This document shows, in pieces, positions 58,626-64,000 of a stretch of DNA of 64,000 nt (its first letter is position 1; each line of letters starts with the position of its first letter). The position numbers were made by a program, and so were the translations under genes. The DNA comes from VXNE01 sp965200505 (GTDB lineage: Bacteria > Pseudomonadota > Gammaproteobacteria > Pseudomonadales > Azotimanducaceae), in assembly GCA_965200505.1 (NCBI GenBank), contig OZ241343.1, positions 2,790,001 through 2,854,000 on the forward strand. The letters run 5' to 3'. Under the pieces are notes generated by a model. That model was not told the DNA's origin, made no database searches, and saw only the letters and a program-made list of their open reading frames with translations.

Positions 58626-58653
58626 TTGACTAACCGCCGCGGATGGCCATAAT
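58626..58653 (+). promoter_or_regulatory. Promoter of the autotransporter gene
   Basis: TTGACT (58626-58631), a 16-base spacer and CATAAT (58648-58653). The predicted start near 58660 leaves a leader of about 65 bases before ATG 58725. The rest of the 58493-58724 gap shows no gene. Confidence 0.6.
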
Positions 58654-58724
58654 TGGCGCCCCCGTGAGCGAACGGAACCGTCATAAGCCACGTCCCCATG
58701 CTGATTTCGCCAGCGCGTTGAACC

Positions 58725-61700
58725 ATGCGCGCCCGCAGTCGGTCATCGCGTTTCGGCAAGGCCCATCGGTGGACGTTGGGGGCTTGCCTCATGGCCGGCT
58801 TGCTTGGGGCTTCGGCTTGGGCGCAATCCAACGCCAGCATCTCCCGCATCGAGTTCACCTCCAACGCCGGCGCTGACAACACCTACCCGCAGGGCAGTGT
58901 GGTCGCCCTGCGCGCCACCTTCACCGAGCCGGTCTTCGTGACCAATAGCCCCGGCATGCGCCTCTTTTTCGGCACCGCCACGAGCACCCCGTTGGCGGTG
59001 TTCCGGGGCGGCAGTGGCAGTCGGAGCTTGCGATTCGAGTATCAGGTGCGCCCTGGGGATTCCGCCGTCGCCGGCCTCGGCGTCCCCAGCAACGCCATTA
59101 CCCTCAGCGCCCGGGACCGCATCGTTGACGGCCGCGGCTTCAACGCTAGGCTGACCCATGCCGCGGTGCGCCCCCAAGAGGCGCATCGAGTGGACGGCGT
59201 GGCACCCCGGGCGACTGCCGTCAACGTGGCTTCCCCGGCCGGAACATACAGTGCCGGCGAGCACATCGACATCGACGTAGTCTTCACGGAAGACGTCGTT
59301 GCCGGCGCCGCCGAGCTCTTGGTGACGCTTGGCGAGACTGGCACGAGCCCCCAAATCCGCCGCGCCCAATTGATCAGTCAAGGGCGCGGAAACGCTCTCC
59401 GATTCCGTTACACCGTGCAAGCGGGCGACCAAGACGGAGACGGCATCAGCATCGAGGCGGGTGCCTTGGTAGGCGGAACGGTCGCGGACACCGTCGGCAA
59501 CCGGGCCGTGCGCAATCTACCACCGCGCACTTGGGCCACACACAAGGTGGGGGTTGCGCCGGCGGCGACAGTGGAGCGCGTGGCGGTCACCTCACGCCCA
59601 CGCCAAGGGGACACCTACGGCACCGGTGAGACCATCCAAGTGGGCGTCACCTTCGACGCGCCCGTGTACATCAGCGGTGACCTGACGCTCAACCTCTCCA
59701 TCGGCGCACGCACCCGCGCCGCCGCGTTCGCGGACGGCAGCGGCACCCCAACGCTCCTGTTCCGCTACACGGTGCAATCCGACGACCGCGACGAGGACGG
59801 CATTAGCATCGGCCCCGGGCCCGGGTCGCTCACCGGCGGCAGCATCAACGACGGAGACGGGGCACCCGCGAACCGCGCGTTCGCCGCGGTACCTAGCTTG
59901 GCCGCGCACAAAGTCGCCGAAGACGATGTCCCGGTGGCGGTGGAGCGCGTACAAGTGACTTCACGCCCACGCCAGGGGGACACCTACCGCACCGGCGAGA
60001 CCATCCAAGTGGGTGTCACCTTTGACGCCCCGGTGTCCGTCACCGGCGACTTGGCCCTCGAACTCACCATCGGCGCAAGCACCCGCGCCGCCGCGTTCGC
60101 GGACGGCAGCGGCACCCCAACGCTCCTGTTTCGTTACACCGTGCAGGCCGGCGATCGCGATGACGATGGCATCAGCATCGCCGCCGGGCCCGGGTCGCTC
60201 ACCGGCGGCAGCATTGACGACGAGGATGGGGTGCCAACGAACAGGGCGTTCGCGGCGGTGCCCAGCTTGCCCGCGCACAAGGTCGCTGCCGAAGACGACG
60301 ATGATGTGGCCGCCGTGGAGCGCGTGGCCGTCACCTCACGCCCGCGCCAAGGCGACACTTACCGCACTGGCGAGACCATCCAAGTGGGTGTCACCTTTGA
60401 CGCGCCGGTTCATGTCAGCGGCGATTTGACGCTTGACCTCACCATCGGCGCCCGCACCCGCGCCGCCGCGTTCGCGGACGGCAGCGGCACCCCGACGCTC
60501 CTGTTCCGCTACACGGTGCAATCCGACGACCGCGACGACGATGGCATCAGCATCACCGCGGGGCCAGGGTCGCTGACCGGCGGTGCGATTGAGGACGGGG
60601 ACGGAGTGCCCGCGAACCGGGCGTTCGCGGCCGTGCCCAGCTTGGCCGCCCACAAAGTCGCTGCCGACGATGAGGGAGATGGCGAGGTGACGGTGGAGCG
60701 GGTGGCAGTCGGTTCTCGCCCACGCCAAGGCGACACCTACCGCTCTGGCGAGGCCATCCGCGTGGACATCACCTTTGACGCACCCGTCTATGTCAACGGC
60801 GACCCGACGCTCAATCTCTCCATCGGCGAAAGCACCCGCGCCGCCGCGTTTGCGGATGGCAGCGGCACCCCGACGCTCGGGTTCCGTTACACGGTGCGGG
60901 CCGGCGACCGCGATGACGACGGCATCAGCATCGCCGCCGGGCCGGGATCGCTCACGGGCGGCACCATTGAGGACGAGGACGGCGTGCCGGTGAATCGGGC
61001 TTTCGCGGCGGTGCCGAACTTGGCCGCGCACAAGGTCGCTGCCGACGTCGTCGAGGCGGCGGTGCAGCGCGTCGAAGTGACCTCCCGTCCACGCCAAGGG
61101 GACACCTACCGTCCCGGCGAGACCATCCGGGTGGGCGTCACCTTCGACGCGCCGGTGTATGTCAGCGGCAACCTGACGCTCGATCTCTCCATCGGCTCGC
61201 GCACCCGGGCCGCCGCGTTCCAAGACGGCAGCGGCAGCCGAACGCTGCTGTTCCGTTACACGGTGCGGGCCAATGACCGGGATGACGACGGCATCAGCAT
61301 CGGCCCCGGGCCGGGTTCGCTGACCGGCGGCACCATCAACGACGGAGACGGGGTGGCGGCGAACCGGGCGTTCGCGGCGGTGCCCAGCTTGGCCGCGCAC
61401 AAGGTGGCGCCTGACGACGACGATGACGGCGATGCCCCGGTGGCGGTGGAGCGCGTGGCTGTCACCTCACGCCCGCGTCAGGGCGACACTTACCGTCCCG
61501 GCGAGACCATCCGGGTGGGCGTCACCTTCGACGCGCCGGTGTATGTCAGCGGCAACCTGACGCTCGATCTCTCCATCGGCTCGCGCACCCGCGCCGCCGC
61601 GTTCCAAGACGGCAGCGGCAGCCGAACCTTGCTGTTCCGTTACACGGTGCAGGCTGGCGACCGGGATGACGACGGCATCAGCATCGGCGCCGGGCCTGGG

Positions 61701-64000
61701 TCGCTGACCGGCGGCGCCATTGAGGACGGGGACGGCGTGCCGGCGAACCGGGCGTTCACGGCAGTGCGGAACTTGGCCGCCCACAAAGTCGCCCCCGCTG
61801 ACGACGATGATGATGGCGGCGACGGCGAAACGCCGAGGATTTCCAACGTGGCCATCACTTCGTCTCCCGCAGCGCGGAGCCCCTACCGCACCGGCGACGC
61901 CATCGTCGTGACCATCACGTTCAGTGAGACCGTCAACGTCACCGGTTCCCCCCGGCTCATGCTGGCCATCGGCGCCAATCAGCGCGCCGCGGCGTACAAC
62001 GCCGGCAGCGGATCGACGCGGCTCACCTTTCGCTACGTCGTGCGATCCGACGACCAAGACGAGGACGGCATCAGCATCGGCCCCGGGCCGGGGTCATTGA
62101 CCGGCGGCACCATTCGAGACGCCGACGGCAACAACGCGCTGCGCAATTTCACGGCGCTGCCGGCCGATCCGGACCACCGCGTTGGATCCAGCGAGAGGGC
62201 GGCCGCCACCGGTGTGAAGATCGCGTCCACAACCACAGACGGCTATCAGACCGGCGACGTCATCCACCTGATCGTGACGTTCGACAACGCCGTCCACGTG
62301 CGCGGTTCGCCGATGTTGGCGCTGGTGATCGGCGAGCAGACGCGGCGCGCCGTTTACACTTCCGGCAGCGGCACGACCGAGCTGTCCTTCCACTACACCG
62401 TGCAGAGTGGCGACTTGGACAAGGACGGCATCAGCGTGCCGCCCGGCAGCCAATCGCTCACTGGTGGCGTGATCCAAGATCAGGACGGCATGGCAGCCTC
62501 GCGGGACTTCGAGGCGCTGCCCGACGATGCCGACCATAAGGTGGCTGCCGGGCCGAGTGCCACCGGCGCGGCCATCACCTCCTCGCCCGAGAGCGGCGAC
62601 ACCTATGCGGTGGGTGAGGACATCGAGGTGTCCGTCACCTTCGACGGCGCCGTGCAAGTGGCCGATGCCGGCCAGCTGAAACTCGCCATCAGGATCGGCG
62701 GACGCAACGTGGACGCGGACTTCATCGGCGGCAGCGGCACCGCCACGCTGTGGTTCCGTTACACGGTGCAGCGGGGCGACCAAGACCGCGACGGCATCAG
62801 CATTGATGGCACCGCGCTCAGAAACGGCCGCCTCACGGATGCCGCCGGCACACCGGCGAGCACCGAGTTCCCGGCCTTGCCAAATCAGCGCGGGCACAAG
62901 GTTGGCGGTGGCTCCTTGGTGACCGCGGCGCTGCCGCGCTTGGTGGTGGGCGGGCCGCCGACCGAGGTGCGGCTCGCCAATCTGCTCACGCAGACGGGCT
63001 TGGGCTACCGCGGCAGCTTCGAGACACCCGAGGTGTCGCCACCGAACGTGGTGCGGGCGACGTTGACCGGCCGCTCAACGGGCACCGTGCTCACCGTGTT
63101 GCCGTTCGCCGAGGGCACCGCCAATGTGGCGGTGACGGCGCGGGACGCCGCCATCACGTTGGTCTTCTCGGTGTCCGTGGGCACCGACGCCGCGGAGGCC
63201 GAGGTGCTCGAAGACGTGCTTGCCTCCGTGGGACGCGGCTTGCTGGCGAGCGCCGCGGACGTGATCGGCGGTCGCCTCAAGACCGATCCCACCACGTCCG
63301 GCCCCCTGCTGGCCCCCGAAGGCGGCGGCGAGGCCGCACCGTCAGCGGGAGGCGGGTGGGCCGCGGGTGCCGGGTGGGCAGCCGAGCCCGGCGGCGGCGA
63401 CAGCCTCAGATGGCTCTCCGCCGCGCAGCGCCTGCATCCCGATCCGAACCACCCGCAACGCGGCATGGCGGCGCAGCAGCTCTTGAGCAGCTTGGCCTTC
63501 GACATGCCCTTGCTGGAGCAAGGGCAAGGCGGTTCCGCCATCTCCGTGTGGGGCGCCGGCGACGTGCGGCGCTTTGACGGCGAGGTGGATGAGGGCAGCT
63601 TCGACGGCGACATGGAACTGGCCTACTTGGGCCTCGATGCGCGTGTCGGCGATTGGGTGGCCGGCGCCGCGGTGGCGCATAGCCGCACCGACGCCACCTA
63701 CGATTCCGCCACCGCCGCCGGCGCCATCGAAGGCGGCTTGGAAACCGAGCTCACCGCCTTCCACCCCTATGCGCGGTGGCGCTTCAACGACCGCATGGAA
63801 GCCTGGGCGATCCTGGGCTTCGGCGAGGGCGAGGTGACGCACACCCGCGACGGGCTGGGCTACGTGGACGAGCCGAGCGACCTCACCATGACCATGGGCC
63901 TCGCCGGCGCGCGTGGAATCTTGAGCCGCGGCCCGCACTTCGGCCTCGTCTTGCATGGCGACGCCGGCATGGTCCGGTTGGAGACGGAGGAGGGTGAGCT
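58725..64000 (+). CDS. Giant repeat-containing autotransporter, 3' end beyond the window
   Basis: An open frame of at least 1758 residues from ATG 58725 to the right edge. A signal peptide (cleavage near AWA-QS, residue 34) precedes about eleven repeats of 115-130 residues (34 to about 1395). Each has the core TFDAPV...G(D/N)LTL.L.IG, AAAF.DGSG, FRYTVQ, D.D.DGISI, GSLTGG and HKV. This is the SWM_repeat (PF13753-like) immunoglobulin-type module. After a linker (about 1396-1600) an autotransporter beta-barrel begins at GSAISVWGAGDVRRFDGEVD. It probably displays the stalk on the cell surface for adhesion. The 3' end is outside the window. Confidence 0.85.
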   Translation, partial: MRARSRSSRFGKAHRWTLGACLMAGLLGASAWAQSNASISRIEFTSNAGADNTYPQGSVVALRATFTEPVFVTNSPGMRLFFGTATSTPLAVFRGGSGSRSLRFEYQVRPGDSAVAGLGVPSNAITLSARDRIVDGRGFNARLTHAAVRPQEAHRVDGVAPRATAVNVASPAGTYSAGEHIDIDVVFTEDVVAGAAELLVTLGETGTSPQIRRAQLISQGRGNALRFRYTVQAGDQDGDGISIEAGALVGGTVADTVGNRAVRNLPPRTWATHKVGVAPAATVERVAVTSRPRQGDTYGTGETIQVGVTFDAPVYISGDLTLNLSIGARTRAAAFADGSGTPTLLFRYTVQSDDRDEDGISIGPGPGSLTGGSINDGDGAPANRAFAAVPSLAAHKVAEDDVPVAVERVQVTSRPRQGDTYRTGETIQVGVTFDAPVSVTGDLALELTIGASTRAAAFADGSGTPTLLFRYTVQAGDRDDDGISIAAGPGSLTGGSIDDEDGVPTNRAFAAVPSLPAHKVAAEDDDDVAAVERVAVTSRPRQGDTYRTGETIQVGVTFDAPVHVSGDLTLDLTIGARTRAAAFADGSGTPTLLFRYTVQSDDRDDDGISITAGPGSLTGGAIEDGDGVPANRAFAAVPSLAAHKVAADDEGDGEVTVERVAVGSRPRQGDTYRSGEAIRVDITFDAPVYVNGDPTLNLSIGESTRAAAFADGSGTPTLGFRYTVRAGDRDDDGISIAAGPGSLTGGTIEDEDGVPVNRAFAAVPNLAAHKVAADVVEAAVQRVEVTSRPRQGDTYRPGETIRVGVTFDAPVYVSGNLTLDLSIGSRTRAAAFQDGSGSRTLLFRYTVRANDRDDDGISIGPGPGSLTGGTINDGDGVAANRAFAAVPSLAAHKVAPDDDDDGDAPVAVERVAVTSRPRQGDTYRPGETIRVGVTFDAPVYVSGNLTLDLSIGSRTRAAAFQDGSGSRTLLFRYTVQAGDRDDDGISIGAGPGSLTGGAIEDGDGVPANRAFTAVRNLAAHKVAPADDDDDGGDGETPRISNVAITSSPAARSPYRTGDAIVVTITFSETVNVTGSPRLMLAIGANQRAAAYNAGSGSTRLTFRYVVRSDDQDEDGISIGPGPGSLTGGTIRDADGNNALRNFTALPADPDHRVGSSERAAATGVKIASTTTDGYQTGDVIHLIVTFDNAVHVRGSPMLALVIGEQTRRAVYTSGSGTTELSFHYTVQSGDLDKDGISVPPGSQSLTGGVIQDQDGMAASRDFEALPDDADHKVAAGPSATGAAITSSPESGDTYAVGEDIEVSVTFDGAVQVADAGQLKLAIRIGGRNVDADFIGGSGTATLWFRYTVQRGDQDRDGISIDGTALRNGRLTDAAGTPASTEFPALPNQRGHKVGGGSLVTAALPRLVVGGPPTEVRLANLLTQTGLGYRGSFETPEVSPPNVVRATLTGRSTGTVLTVLPFAEGTANVAVTARDAAITLVFSVSVGTDAAEAEVLEDVLASVGRGLLASAADVIGGRLKTDPTTSGPLLAPEGGGEAAPSAGGGWAAGAGWAAEPGGGDSLRWLSAAQRLHPDPNHPQRGMAAQQLLSSLAFDMPLLEQGQGGSAISVWGAGDVRRFDGEVDEGSFDGDMELAYLGLDARVGDWVAGAAVAHSRTDATYDSATAAGAIEGGLETELTAFHPYARWRFNDRMEAWAILGFGEGEVTHTRDGLGYVDEPSDLTMTMGLAGARGILSRGPHFGLVLHGDAGMVRLETEEGE
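59568..61833 (+). repeat. Six near-identical tandem units inside the autotransporter
   Basis: Units starting at about 59568, 59937, 60312, 60690, 61059 and 61443 share ERV.VTSRPRQGDTY, T.D.PV and GDRDDDGISI. They are alike at DNA level. Units 5 and 6 contain a shared stretch of well over 100 bases that is essentially identical (61090-61210 and 61474-61594). This points to recent duplication or gene conversion. The flanking repeats are more diverged. Confidence 0.85.

Noticed and set aside
60336..61400. Long minus-strand frames across the autotransporter repeats
   Set aside because: They repeat with the same period as the sense repeats and are simply their reverse complement.

Overview
The window is GC-rich chromosomal DNA from a Gammaproteobacterium-like organism. 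The strongest evidence for this is the block fmdB-aspS-yebC-ruvC-ruvA-ruvB-tolQ-tolR-tolA-tolB-pal-cpoB at 25.6-35.2 kb, which ends beside a tRNA-Lys and is the usual gammaproteobacterial order. RhlB, type 2 ArgC and bacterial ProS with an editing insertion agree with this. The accessory and metabolic content is dominated by CaiB/BaiF CoA transferases, an AMACR-type racemase, a TRAP transporter, PhyH and TauD dioxygenases, a TonB receptor and a repeat-rich autotransporter. That suggests an uncultured marine or host-associated lineage, but this last point is inference.

Layout. 0-6.2 kb: a minus-strand run of argC, a type Ic aspartate aminotransferase, rhlB, a DinB/TIGR03084 protein, a nitrilase-family amidase, an AI-2E permease cut by the window edge, and a separate carboxylesterase. 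6.3-9.6 kb: an ABC exporter coupled to a small secreted protein, then a ZIP transporter. 9.6-14.3 kb: an accessory patch with a lower-GC PD-(D/E)XK-like protein, a Cu/Zn-type permease, an antitoxin with a truncated PIN toxin, convergent HicA-like and HicB-like genes, and a 192-residue protein of unknown function. 14.4-22.5 kb: an AMACR-like racemase, an unknown basic protein coupled to prpE, an atypical Nramp-like transporter, yihY and proS. 22.6-25.4 kb: an eroded type I restriction-modification locus with hsdM intact, only the start of hsdR, and tandem antitoxin copies plus a PIN toxin in between.

25.6-35.2 kb: the conserved aspS/ruv/tol-pal block, with ybgC missing between ruvB and tolQ. 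35.2-36.2 kb: tRNA-Lys, an ArsI-like gene and a decayed second copy of the tRNA-Lys with its promoter. 36.2-38.1 kb: a DNA methyltransferase overlapping a nuclease-like gene that has an in-frame TGA. 38.2-47.1 kb: a NAGPA-like lipoprotein, a complete DctPQM TRAP transporter, an ADP-forming acyl-CoA synthetase, a TPR protein and a CoA transferase. 47.2-48.6 kb: two decayed genes, one a frameshifted lipoprotein and one a SLOG-like immune-type domain. 48.6-53.5 kb: an apparent operon of a PhyH dioxygenase fused to HEAT-like repeats, a TauD dioxygenase, an epoxide-hydrolase-like enzyme and an APC permease. 53.6-64 kb: an Rpn-type nuclease, a large TonB-dependent receptor, a lipoprotein and a giant autotransporter with about eleven repeats that runs off the right edge.

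The genes fall into three kinds: housekeeping blocks (translation, recombination, envelope integrity), uptake and catabolic sets (TRAP, CoA chemistry, dioxygenases), and a scatter of decayed defence or toxin-antitoxin modules between them. The decay is itself notable. At least five defence-like genes carry nonsense, frameshift or truncation lesions, while neighbouring core genes are intact.
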